Notes: generated by a model not told the origin, from the letters alone. Positions 1-5,214 are shown, counted from the first letter of the stretch. The stretch is 5,214 bases of DNA from Pseudomonadota bacterium (GCA_021779635.1 JAJYAH010000561.1:1-5214), one strand, 5' to 3'. Numbers and translations: made by a program.

Positions 1-6
1 GGAGGG
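1..6 (+). promoter_or_regulatory. Strong Shine-Dalgarno site of the first gene
   Basis: GGAGGG, near-perfect anti-16S complementarity, lies seven bases before the ATG at 14. It fixes the start of the secreted protein and implies efficient translation. Any promoter lies outside the window. Confidence 0.8.
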
Positions 7-13
7 TATTTTC

Positions 14-703
14 ATGCGCGCCTGGTGGCGGGCGGTCGCCGTTGCGCTTATTTTCTCTTTCGCGGGTTCAGGTCCCATCGTTGCAGACGAAGCCGAGCGA
101 CATGAACCGGATATCGACATGTTCGCGTCAATGACCGGCACGTGCAGCACGCTGAAAGTCGCGGAGCGCGATTTCGTCTGCACGACCGTGGCCTTCTTCC
201 ACAGCCCAGGGGGACGATCCAGTTTCACCGTCCCGCTGAATGATCCAGACGACGACAGTCACATCATTACGTTTTCGGGAGAAAAGAGTAAGAGAGATCG
301 GGATGATCTGTACGAGCTGTCGATCGACCAGATGCTGTTTAAATCCAGGGACCGACCCAAAGTCGATGGGCTGCCGGTACCGTCGGTCGTGTTATCGACC
401 GGCATGTGCAGGCAGATCGGGAATTTCGCCGCACAGCAGGTGTCCAGCATCACGTGTGATGCCACCGATGCAAACGGGAATAGATATGAACTCCAGTTTG
501 AATCGGATGGCTCACCTATCAGGGTACACATGATCAGTGTATCCGATCCGACCGTCAGCGTACCCAATCCTGCTGCAAATGCGGCTCGGGCCAAGGCACT
601 GGCCGCACATATCGAACAGTTGAAATGCAGGCATATGGCGGATGCTCAGGGCGTCCTGCCCAGAGACCGCACGGACTTCATCCTTCGATGTATGGAAGAA
701 TAG
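14..703 (+). CDS. Secreted six-cysteine protein of unknown function, PsiF-like C-terminal motif
   Basis: Not recognised as a protein of known function. The 229-residue product starts with a Sec-type signal peptide: Arg at 2 and 6, a hydrophobic stretch at about 7-19, and probable cleavage after Ala24 (IVA|DE). The mature part should therefore act in the periplasm or outside the cell. It has six cysteines (44, 56, 132, 148, 205, 226), enough for three disulfides. Residues about 40-175 alternate polar and hydrophobic positions in a way that suggests a beta-rich domain. The last 25 residues (C205 to C226 with 20 residues between, RT near 219-220, then F..RCM) resemble the PsiF repeat, a short cysteine-paired motif of small periplasmic proteins; this is inference from pattern. 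The start is supported by GGAGGG at 1-6, seven bases before the ATG. No partner gene is evident; the next plus-strand gene lies 144 bases on. The reading frame is intact. Confidence 0.78.
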   Translation: MRAWWRAVAVALIFSFAGSGPIVADEAERHEPDIDMFASMTGTCSTLKVAERDFVCTTVAFFHSPGGRSSFTVPLNDPDDDSHIITFSGEKSKRDRDDLYELSIDQMLFKSRDRPKVDGLPVPSVVLSTGMCRQIGNFAAQQVSSITCDATDANGNRYELQFESDGSPIRVHMISVSDPTVSVPNPAANAARAKALAAHIEQLKCRHMADAQGVLPRDRTDFILRCMEE

Positions 704-737
704 CGGCGGTGGAGAAGCGGTTGGGCGAGTTTGTATT

Positions 738-772
738 GACCTTCCATATCAGGTCGGACCCGAGAAACGGGT
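738..772. repeat. Tandem pair of small inverted repeats
   Basis: GACCT at 738-742 pairs with AGGTC at 751-755 (8-base loop). ACCCG at 758-762 pairs with CGGGT at 768-772 (loop AGAAA). The two perfect 5-bp stems sit two bases apart in the spacer between the two plus-strand genes. They could form stem-loops in a readthrough transcript or be protein-binding sites. Neither is followed by a run of T. The pairing is certain; a function is only a guess. Confidence 0.4.
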
Positions 773-834
773 AGCCAATTCTCGACAACGTCCTCTCCGT
801 CCAACTAGAGTAGCGCGTCGTCGGCCCACCCATT

Positions 835-839
835 GGGGA
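835..839 (+). promoter_or_regulatory. Shine-Dalgarno site that decides the start at 848
   Basis: GGGGA lies eight bases before the ATG at 848. A TTG at 833 in the same frame would place this site inside the gene and has no comparable site upstream, so the ATG at 848 is preferred. Confidence 0.5.
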
Positions 840-847
840 TAGAAGCC

Positions 848-1135
848 ATGCGATTACCATCTGCTCGCTGGGCCTTGTCAGGCCTGGCGATCGTTATATT
901 GGTTGGCTACGGCCTAAATCGCGGGGTCCTGGTTGGATCCAGGATAGAAAGCGCGAGGCTAAGCGACAACTATCCGGTGCCGTTCTACAAGAAACATTGT
1001 CGCTACCTGTTCTTCAACGGCATCCAGCAGGTTTGGACCAGCTCTGAATCAACAAGAGAAGAAGCGGAAAGCAGCTCTTGTGCTCCGTTGAAAAGTGAAC
1101 CCGTGATCCATCGCCGGCGAAAATCTAGTTCTTAG
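848..1135 (+). CDS. Small single-pass membrane or secreted protein, unknown function
   Basis: Not recognised as a protein of known function. The predicted product is 95 residues. It opens with a short basic stretch (Arg2, Arg7) and a hydrophobic segment at about 8-23, which could be an uncleaved membrane anchor or a signal peptide. The rest should then lie in the periplasm. The core has an aromatic stretch, YPVPFYKKHCRYLFFNGIQQ (42-61), then a T-REEAE segment and a second cysteine; Cys51 and Cys78 could pair. This layout (anchor, CRYLF.G, TREEAE, C) fits a type of small rhizobial protein I have seen only as hypothetical. The tail from about residue 84 is basic and serine-rich. Two stops follow in succession (TAG 1133-1135, TGA 1136-1138, in different frames). 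Support comes from the ribosome binding site and the anchor. Base composition is less GC-biased than in the cluster to the right, so real coding is likely but unproven. Confidence 0.55.
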   Translation: MRLPSARWALSGLAIVILVGYGLNRGVLVGSRIESARLSDNYPVPFYKKHCRYLFFNGIQQVWTSSESTREEAESSSCAPLKSEPVIHRRRKSSS

Positions 1136-1139
1136 TGAA

Positions 1140-1167
1140 GACCGGAGTGCCCCGGTCGATGAATTTT
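1140..1167 (+). terminator. Probable terminator between convergent genes
   Basis: GACCGG (1140-1145) pairs with CCGGTC (1152-1157) around the loop AGTGCC. A TTTT run follows at 1164-1167, six bases past the stem. The hairpin starts five bases after the stop of the small plus-strand gene and lies downstream of plsC on the other strand, so it could serve both directions. The gap before the T-run makes it weaker than a textbook intrinsic terminator. Confidence 0.42.
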
Positions 1168-1292
1168 ATCGCGTCATTTCGCTGCGGCACGGAGCTACCG
1201 GGCCATGGCGGACATTGGCCAAGTCCGCACCAATCAATCTCGATTTATGGGTAAACATCCTGGAGACTCTTCGAAGCTGGAGGCTTCTTGAG
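1168..1292. other. Spacer between terminator-like hairpin and the 3' end of plsC
   Basis: No gene is called here. It contains an inverted repeat GGCCA (1201-1205) / TGGCC (1216-1220) and a short stem GAAGC (1273-1277) / GCTTC (1283-1287) just past the plsC stop. The latter could aid transcript ending for plsC but lacks a U-tract. A plus-strand frame stays open through this spacer, discussed under findings. Confidence 0.4.
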
Positions 1293-2081
1293 CTAGAGAC
1301 CTTGCCCGTCAGCCGTCGCCGACGGCGAAACCGGAACGCGGCCGAACAATTGCGCCTGCTCCTGCCGCGCGGTCGCCACCAGCCGGTTGGTGGCATCCTC
1401 GATCACGGTGCTGACGCGCGCGATGAATTCATGGCGCGACAGGCCGGGCGGCAGCGGATCGAGAAATTCGACCACCAGCGTTCCGGGATAGCGCATGAAG
1501 GTCCGGCGCGGCCAGAACAGCCCCGAATTCAGCGCCACCGGCAGACAGGCTACGTTGCTGTCGGCATATATCAGGCCGACGCCGCTCTTGTAGCTCGGCG
1601 GCGCATCCACGGCGGTGCGCGTACCCTCCGGAAAGATAATCAACTGACGGCCGCGGCGAACCGCCTCGCCGGCGCGGTGCATCGTCTGTATCAGCGCGCG
1701 GCCTCCGGCGCCGCGGTCGACCCCGATCATGTTCGACTTGATCAGGTACCAGCCGAACAGCGGAATCCATTGCAGCTCGCGCTTGAGGATATAGAGCGGC
1801 TGATCGAAGAATTGCAGCAGCGCGAAGGTTTCCCACATCGACTGATGTTTCGATGCGACGATCAGCGGCCCATCAGGAATTTTGTCGAGCCCGCGATATT
1901 CCACCCTGGTGTTACAGATCACGCGCATCAGCCAGATACTGCTGCGCGCCCAATACCTGGCGATCGCCATGATGCCCCAGCGCGGCATCAGGTAGGTCGG
2001 AATTCCGACAATCACCCAAAACGCCAGCAGCAGGTAGAACAGCACGTTGTAGACCAGCGAACGCAGGAAAATCGAAACCAT
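1293..2081 (-). CDS. plsC: 1-acyl-sn-glycerol-3-phosphate acyltransferase
   Basis: Transfers an acyl chain to the 2-position of lysophosphatidic acid, giving phosphatidic acid for phospholipid synthesis at the inner membrane. The 262-residue product has the usual family length. Residues about 8-31 form an N-terminal membrane segment. The four acyltransferase blocks follow in order: KHQSMWET at 78-85 with catalytic His79; GWYLIKSNMIGVDR at 110-123; FPEGTR at 150-155 (binds the glycerol phosphate); and LPVALNSG at 180-187. Block I reads H-X4-E (Glu84) where the textbook form is H-X4-D; an acidic residue is kept, so activity is expected. The C-terminal tail (about 240-262) is polar and probably variable. 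The gene starts 11 bases after the YdcF-family gene ends, so the two are likely co-transcribed; the ribosome binding site is weak, which would suit translational coupling. A paralogous acyltransferase with a different acceptor (for example an ornithine-lipid or lysophospholipid enzyme) cannot be fully excluded. Confidence 0.94.
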   Translation of the reverse strand: MVSIFLRSLVYNVLFYLLLAFWVIVGIPTYLMPRWGIMAIARYWARSSIWLMRVICNTRVEYRGLDKIPDGPLIVASKHQSMWETFALLQFFDQPLYILKRELQWIPLFGWYLIKSNMIGVDRGAGGRALIQTMHRAGEAVRRGRQLIIFPEGTRTAVDAPPSYKSGVGLIYADSNVACLPVALNSGLFWPRRTFMRYPGTLVVEFLDPLPPGLSRHEFIARVSTVIEDATNRLVATARQEQAQLFGRVPVSPSATADGQGL

Positions 2082-2092
2082 CGAGAACCCGA

Positions 2093-2830
2093 TCAGTTGG
2101 CTTGAGCCGTCGCCGGTCTGCGCGGCGTGACGGATCCGGGCGCCGGCTGGTCCGCGACCTCGGGCGCCAGCTCGATACCGACTTCAGCCAGCCATACCCG
2201 CACCTTGGCGGCGACGTATTTTGCGTATTCCGATAGCAGCAGCCGCACCGTCGTACCACTGGTCCACCACGGTTCATCGCGCCATTTGTCGCCGACCACC
2301 GCGAACGGAATCAGCGCAATATCAGGCATCGCGTGCGACAGTTCGACGATAGCCCGCGGCATATGATAATTCGATGTCACCACAATCAGCGATTTGAAGC
2401 CGCGGTCGTGCGCCCAGCGCCGCGTCTCCGCCGCGTTGCTGCGGGTGTTGACGGCCGAGCGATCGAGATCGACGCAGCAGCTCAGCAAGGTCTGATTGTC
2501 GGGCGGCGAATTGTCGGGCAGCGAACGCGAAATATCGCTTGCCGCATTGGTCGGATGGACCCCGGAGATCAGCAGGCGCCTGCCGTAGCCGCCGGCCAGC
2601 AATTCCATCGCATCGGAGACACGCGATGAGCCGCCGGTCAGCACCACGATGCCGTCGGCATTGCGGGCAGGCTTGATTTCGGCGCCGCGCAACTGCGAAA
2701 GGAACCCGACGAAGCCGATCGCGGCACCGACGAACACCACCGCCAGCACCGCCACGATCGCCGCGCGCAGCCAGCGCCGCAGCGCAGTCGTCGGGGCTTT
2801 CGGCGATTTATCGTCGGGCTGCAGGCTCAT
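2093..2830 (-). CDS. YdcF/SanA/ElyC-family (DUF218) membrane-anchored protein
   Basis: The 245-residue product has a basic N-terminus, one membrane segment at about 23-44, and a DUF218 domain at about 59-210 expected in the periplasm. Family landmarks are visible: IVVLTGG (61-67), LLISGVH (86-92), NTRSNAAET (128-136), VVTSNYHMPRA (150-160) and SEYAKYVAAK (200-209). In the family, E. coli SanA and ElyC affect envelope integrity and peptidoglycan or lipid-carrier homeostasis, while YdcF binds S-adenosylmethionine; the enzymatic reaction is not settled. Two adjacent cysteines lie at 118-119. The C-terminal 25 residues are Pro/Ala-rich and probably disordered. GGAAGGA lies about 11 bases before the ATG. 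The gene sits between ftsX (101 bases upstream) and plsC (11 bases downstream), which suggests an envelope role. Family membership is firm; the exact function is unknown, so no gene symbol is given. Confidence 0.9.
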   Translation of the reverse strand: MSLQPDDKSPKAPTTALRRWLRAAIVAVLAVVFVGAAIGFVGFLSQLRGAEIKPARNADGIVVLTGGSSRVSDAMELLAGGYGRRLLISGVHPTNAASDISRSLPDNSPPDNQTLLSCCVDLDRSAVNTRSNAAETRRWAHDRGFKSLIVVTSNYHMPRAIVELSHAMPDIALIPFAVVGDKWRDEPWWTSGTTVRLLLSEYAKYVAAKVRVWLAEVGIELAPEVADQPAPGSVTPRRPATAQAN

Positions 2831-2931
2831 GCGATGCTGGCGATCCTTCCGCGTGCAAGTCTGGTTTCAAGTCTAGAACGTTTTAAGACGAAATGGAGTC
2901 CGCGCCGTACGGCATTCGGGTACAAAACGCG
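2831..2931 (-). other. ftsX to YdcF-family gene spacer
   Basis: The 101-base gap is the only sizeable break within the minus-strand cluster. It includes an AT-richer part (about 2870-2895) and a 10-bp palindrome GCCGTACGGC at 2904-2913. I see no hairpin with a T-tract after ftsX and no clear -35/-10 pair. Readthrough from ftsEX is possible, and a separate promoter for the YdcF-plsC pair cannot be excluded. Confidence 0.35.
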
Positions 2932-3903
2932 TCAGTCGATGTCGTCCAGCGTGGCGAACAGCGTTCGCCGCGAGGCCCAGGCGGTGATCGCCGCAATCAG
3001 AACGGCCTGCGCCGCCAGCGCCAGATAGCCCGATGGCCGCAGCGAAAACGTTCCCAGTAGCGCTGCAAATTGATCCCCGACCGGGGTGCCTGCGAACCAG
3101 CCGGCGATCGATTCGGAGAACCCGAACCCCAGCATCGCGACGCCGCCGCCGATCACACCGCCCTCCAATCCAAGCCGCAGGAAATGCCGCTGGAAGCGGT
3201 TGGCGATATAGCGGTCCCCGGCGCCCACGAAATGCAGGACCTCCACGATCGGACGGTTCGCCGCCATCGCGCCCCGGGTCGCGAACGATACCGAAATGAT
3301 GGTTGCGACGATCACCAGCGCGAGGATGCCGATGCCGGCAAGCACCGTCGCACCGCTCATCGACCGCATCCGCTCGATCCAGGCGCGGTGATCGTCGACG
3401 CTGGCCGATGGCGCGACCTGCGTCACCCGGTTGCGCAGCGCGGCGAGGTCGAGCGCGGCACCGGGCTGAACCCGCGCGACAATCACGCGCGGCACCGGCA
3501 GGTCGTCGAACGAAAGGCCGCTGCCGAGCCATGGTTCCAGCAGTTTAGCGGATTCAGCCTTGGTGAAGGGCCGGATTTCGAGGATGCCGGCCTGCGCGCG
3601 CATCGCTTCGGCGACCGCCGCGGTGTCGCGGTCCAGATCGCGTCCGGCCGAGGGGCGCACCTGAACGGTGATTTCGCTGGCCACCTCCGATTGCCACTCC
3701 GCCGCCGACGCGCTCACCAGCAGCACGGCCCCGGTGGTGATCGATGCAAGGAAGGTCATGATGGCGACCACGGCGACCAGCGCACGGCCGGCGATCGAGG
3801 CGCGCGGCACGATCGGCGACAGGTTGCGCGCCCGCGCCGGCACCTGCGGGCGCTCGCGTCCAAGATCGACCAACGGGCCGTGTTCGTCGCCGGTTCTACT
3901 CAT
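2932..3903 (-). CDS. ftsX: Cell division ABC-type membrane subunit FtsX
   Basis: Membrane partner of FtsE. FtsEX transmits ATP hydrolysis in the cytoplasm to periplasmic activators of peptidoglycan hydrolases (EnvC-type in Gram-negatives) during division. The 323-residue product has a cytoplasmic N-terminus of about 40 residues rich in Arg/Pro. It shows the FtsX topology: membrane segment 1 at about 41-65, a periplasmic domain at about 66-184, then segments at about 185-208, 245-268 and 291-310, ending in a short acidic tail (TLDDID). The periplasmic loop holds the EITVQVRP strand (77-84) typical of the family, where the hydrolase activator binds. The chosen ATG at 3903 overlaps the end of ftsE by 8 bases (ATGAGTAG), a normal translational-coupling arrangement for this pair; 45 bases further upstream the same frame offers another start, but it would lie deep within ftsE. 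No truncation is seen. Confidence 0.95.
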   Translation of the reverse strand: MSRTGDEHGPLVDLGRERPQVPARARNLSPIVPRASIAGRALVAVVAIMTFLASITTGAVLLVSASAAEWQSEVASEITVQVRPSAGRDLDRDTAAVAEAMRAQAGILEIRPFTKAESAKLLEPWLGSGLSFDDLPVPRVIVARVQPGAALDLAALRNRVTQVAPSASVDDHRAWIERMRSMSGATVLAGIGILALVIVATIISVSFATRGAMAANRPIVEVLHFVGAGDRYIANRFQRHFLRLGLEGGVIGGGVAMLGFGFSESIAGWFAGTPVGDQFAALLGTFSLRPSGYLALAAQAVLIAAITAWASRRTLFATLDDID

Positions 3904-4555
3904 AGATATGCAGCCGTCCCTGATGCAGCACCAGCCGCCGCGCCTCATACTGGTCCATCAGCGTGATGTCGTGGGTGGCGATAATCACCGCGGTGCCGGA
4001 CTTGTTGAGCTCGATGAACAGCCGCAGCAGGCGTCGGCCCAGGGTCGGATCGACGTTGCCGGTCGGCTCATCCGCCAGCAGCAAATGCGGCCGCGAGATC
4101 ACGGCACGGGCGATCGCCGCGCGCTGCTTCTCGCCGCCGGACAGGATCGGCGGCAACGCATCCATTCGCTCGCCGAGTCCGACCCATTTCAGGAGATCGA
4201 TCACCTCCTTGCGATAGCTCGATTCGTCCCGCCCCATCACCCGGAACGGCAGCGCCACGTTTTCGTAGGTGGTCATGTGGTCGAGCAGGCGAAAGTCCTG
4301 CAGCACGATGCCGATCCGCTTGCGCAGACCAGCGATTTCATCCTTGCCGAGCAGCGAGACGTCATGGCCGAACAGATTGACGAGGCCGCGCGTCGGCCGC
4401 AGCGACAGGAACAACAGCCTCAGCAGCGAGGTCTTGCCGGCGCCGGAGGGACCCGTGAGAAACTGGAACGAGTGCGCGGGGATCTGGAAGCTGAGGTCGC
4501 GCAGAATCTCCGGGCCGAGCCCGTAACGCAATCCGACATTTTCGAACCGAACCAA
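3896..4555 (-). CDS. ftsE: Cell division ATP-binding protein FtsE
   Basis: Cytoplasmic ATPase of the FtsEX complex. All ABC motifs are present in the 219-residue product: Walker A GPSGAGKTS (35-43), Q-loop Gln86 in VLQDFRLL, signature LSGGEKQR (138-145), Walker B LLLADEP (158-164) followed by TGNVD, and the H-loop His195 in ATHD. The LSGGEKQR and ADEPTGNVD forms and the length match FtsE and the related LolD/MacB class; the overlapping ftsX decides for FtsE. The start is a TTG at 4555, giving (M)VRFENVGLRYG, the usual FtsE opening, with GGAG six bases before it. An in-frame TTG at 4645 would add 30 residues of Arg/Pro-rich sequence unlike the family and is rejected. It is first in the minus-strand cluster, divergent from the zinc-ribbon gene. 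The rare start codon may lower translation. Confidence 0.97.
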   Translation of the reverse strand: MVRFENVGLRYGLGPEILRDLSFQIPAHSFQFLTGPSGAGKTSLLRLLFLSLRPTRGLVNLFGHDVSLLGKDEIAGLRKRIGIVLQDFRLLDHMTTYENVALPFRVMGRDESSYRKEVIDLLKWVGLGERMDALPPILSGGEKQRAAIARAVISRPHLLLADEPTGNVDPTLGRRLLRLFIELNKSGTAVIIATHDITLMDQYEARRLVLHQGRLHIYE

Positions 4556-4729
4556 GCTCAGCTCCGTTCGATGTGGGGCGCGGCCGGAAACCTGCGGCCG
4601 AAGGCCCGGAATTCGCCGGTTTCGCTGCGGCTGCGAACCGAACAAAATGGTTGTGCTTCGGTTATGGTTTCCGATTCGTTAACGCTCGCCTTGTAACATC
4701 AGCGCAGCGTCATTGTGGAGATTGGCTCC
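4556..4729. promoter_or_regulatory. Divergent intergenic region, probable promoters of ftsE and the zinc-ribbon gene
   Basis: The 174 bases separate two divergently read genes, so at least two promoters are expected here. The part at about 4640-4700 is AT-richer than its surroundings and contains the 8-bp palindrome CGTTAACG at 4677-4684. On the plus strand TTCCGA (4669-4674) and TGTAAC (4692-4697) are spaced 17 bases but match the consensus poorly. The location is inferred from gene layout; no individual promoter can be named with confidence. Confidence 0.4.
4562..4565 (-). promoter_or_regulatory. Shine-Dalgarno site that decides the TTG start of ftsE
   Basis: GGAG on the minus strand, six bases before the TTG at 4555. 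No ATG lies near, and the protein family begins at exactly this point. Confidence 0.65.
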
Positions 4730-5214
4730 ATGCACATCATTTGTCCCCATTGTACAACGTCCTATGCGGTTGATTTGGCTACCCTTGGGGTGGCCGGCCG
4801 CACCGTGCGCTGTTCCCGTTGCAAGGAAGTCTGGCTGGCGCGGCCGGAGGATGCGATCGAGGCCGCCGCACCGGTGGCGGCGATGGCGGAAGCCGGCGAC
4901 CCGGCCGTGGCCGGGCAATGGGACACCCACGCGGAGGGGGACAACAGCCAAGGGCAGGAAATCCCGGTCGTCGAGAGCCCTTCGATATCGGGCGATTGGC
5001 CGGCTTCGGCCGATGCTGACGGCGCGCCCCAGACTGCCGGCGCCGACTGGCCGCAGGATGCCCGGGACGATCTGGCGGACTCCGCCGTGGCGCCTCCGCG
5101 ACGGCCGTCACGGTTCCGGACACTTCTGAAACCGCCGGGGTTGTTTCGCGCGCCTGGCAAATCGTTCGCCAGCCTTCCGACCGCTTGCGCCGCCATGGGC
5201 GCGCTGGTGCTGGC
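4730..5214 (+). CDS. MJ0042-type zinc-ribbon membrane protein, 3' end outside window
   Basis: The frame is open from ATG 4730 to the window edge (161 codons plus two bases), so the gene is partial. The product starts with a zinc ribbon of the MJ0042 type: C5PHC8 and C28SRC31, with SYAVD and GRTVRC between, as in the family of finger-like N-terminal domains found across alphaproteobacteria. Residues about 37-122 form an acidic Ala/Pro/Asp-rich linker with repeated DWP motifs (89-91, 106-108). A basic stretch follows (about 124-145), then a hydrophobic segment begins at about 149 and continues out of the window, likely a membrane helix. This suggests a cytoplasmic zinc-binding head on a membrane anchor; a C-terminal DUF3426-like domain would be usual but cannot be seen. 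GGAG at 4717-4720 lies nine bases before the ATG. The gene is divergent from ftsE. No function is established; a role in envelope or division control is a guess from location. Confidence 0.88.
   Translation, partial: MHIICPHCTTSYAVDLATLGVAGRTVRCSRCKEVWLARPEDAIEAAAPVAAMAEAGDPAVAGQWDTHAEGDNSQGQEIPVVESPSISGDWPASADADGAPQTAGADWPQDARDDLADSAVAPPRRPSRFRTLLKPPGLFRAPGKSFASLPTACAAMGALVL

Larger units (their letters stand above)
704..847. other. Intergenic spacer with two small inverted repeats
   Basis: No gene is supported here. The stretch holds two adjacent inverted repeats (see 738-772). A TTGACC at 736-741 looks like a -35 box, but the bases 17 positions downstream (CCCGAG) do not form a -10 box, so no promoter is called. 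There is no T-tract after either hairpin, so no classical terminator for the first gene is seen. Confidence 0.5.

Noticed and set aside
736..764. Possible sigma-70 promoter for the small gene (TTGACC at 736-741)
   Set aside because: No acceptable -10 box at 16-18 bases spacing; the region there is CCCGAG-like.
1201..1220. Inverted repeat GGCCA/TGGCC as a possible mobile-element end
   Set aside because: No transposase gene, no target-site duplication and no second copy in the window.
1312..1326. Perfect hairpin GCCGTC-GCC-GACGGC near the 3' end of plsC
   Set aside because: It lies inside the plsC coding sequence, has no T-tract on either strand, and is of a kind common by chance in GC-rich coding DNA.
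1215..2105. Plus-strand open frame of 296 codons opposite plsC
   Set aside because: Its translation over plsC is rich in Arg, Gln and His with no domain. The opposite strand encodes an acyltransferase with all four blocks. Only its first about 30 codons lie outside plsC, and these are discussed as a possible remnant.
2873..3532. Minus-strand frame of 219 codons overlapping ftsX
   Set aside because: Composition is extremely Arg/Ala-rich, there is no domain, and it lies in another frame of ftsX.
3070..3966. Plus-strand open frame of 298 codons opposite ftsX
   Set aside because: Low-complexity Arg/His/Asp-rich translation, a mirror of a GC-rich gene. FtsX on the other strand has the right topology, length and overlap with ftsE.
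3668..4696. Plus-strand open frame of 342 codons opposite ftsE and the start of ftsX
   Set aside because: It is antisense to a gene with every ABC ATPase motif, and its translation is Gln/Arg-rich without recognisable features.
4762..5196. Minus-strand frames opposite the zinc-ribbon gene
   Set aside because: Ser/Arg/Pro-rich shadow translations. The plus-strand frame has the paired CxxC motifs and a ribosome binding site.

Overview
The window looks like chromosomal DNA of a high-GC alphaproteobacterium. The protein style and gene order suggest the Bradyrhizobium/Rhodopseudomonas branch of the Hyphomicrobiales. That assignment rests on recognition of the protein families and on the ftsEX-ydcF-plsC arrangement with a divergent zinc-ribbon gene; no search was run.

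Left part (1-1135): two plus-strand genes without assigned function. The first (14-703) has a strong ribosome binding site and encodes a secreted protein with six cysteines; its last 25 residues resemble the PsiF repeat. The second (848-1135) encodes a 95-residue protein with one N-terminal membrane segment. A 144-base spacer with two small inverted repeats separates them. A terminator-like hairpin at 1140-1157 lies between the small gene and the convergent minus-strand cluster.

Central part (1293-4555): a minus-strand cluster, read right to left as ftsE, ftsX, a DUF218/YdcF-family gene and plsC. ftsE and ftsX overlap by 8 bases, 101 bases separate ftsX from the YdcF gene, and 11 bases separate that from plsC. 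FtsE (ATPase) and FtsX (four-pass membrane protein) form the ABC-type division complex that couples the cytokinetic ring to peptidoglycan hydrolysis. The YdcF-like protein is a membrane-anchored protein of a family tied to envelope metabolism. PlsC makes phosphatidic acid, the precursor of membrane phospholipids. The cluster therefore concerns division and envelope building.

Right part (4556-5214): a 174-base divergent intergenic region, then the start of a plus-strand gene for a protein with an N-terminal CxxC/CxxC zinc ribbon of the MJ0042 type, a long acidic linker and the beginning of a membrane segment. It runs off the window.

No mobile element, CRISPR array, tRNA or rRNA is visible. 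Most of the window is ordinary housekeeping sequence. I see no convincing new system; the least understood parts are the two genes on the left and the zinc-ribbon membrane protein next to ftsE.
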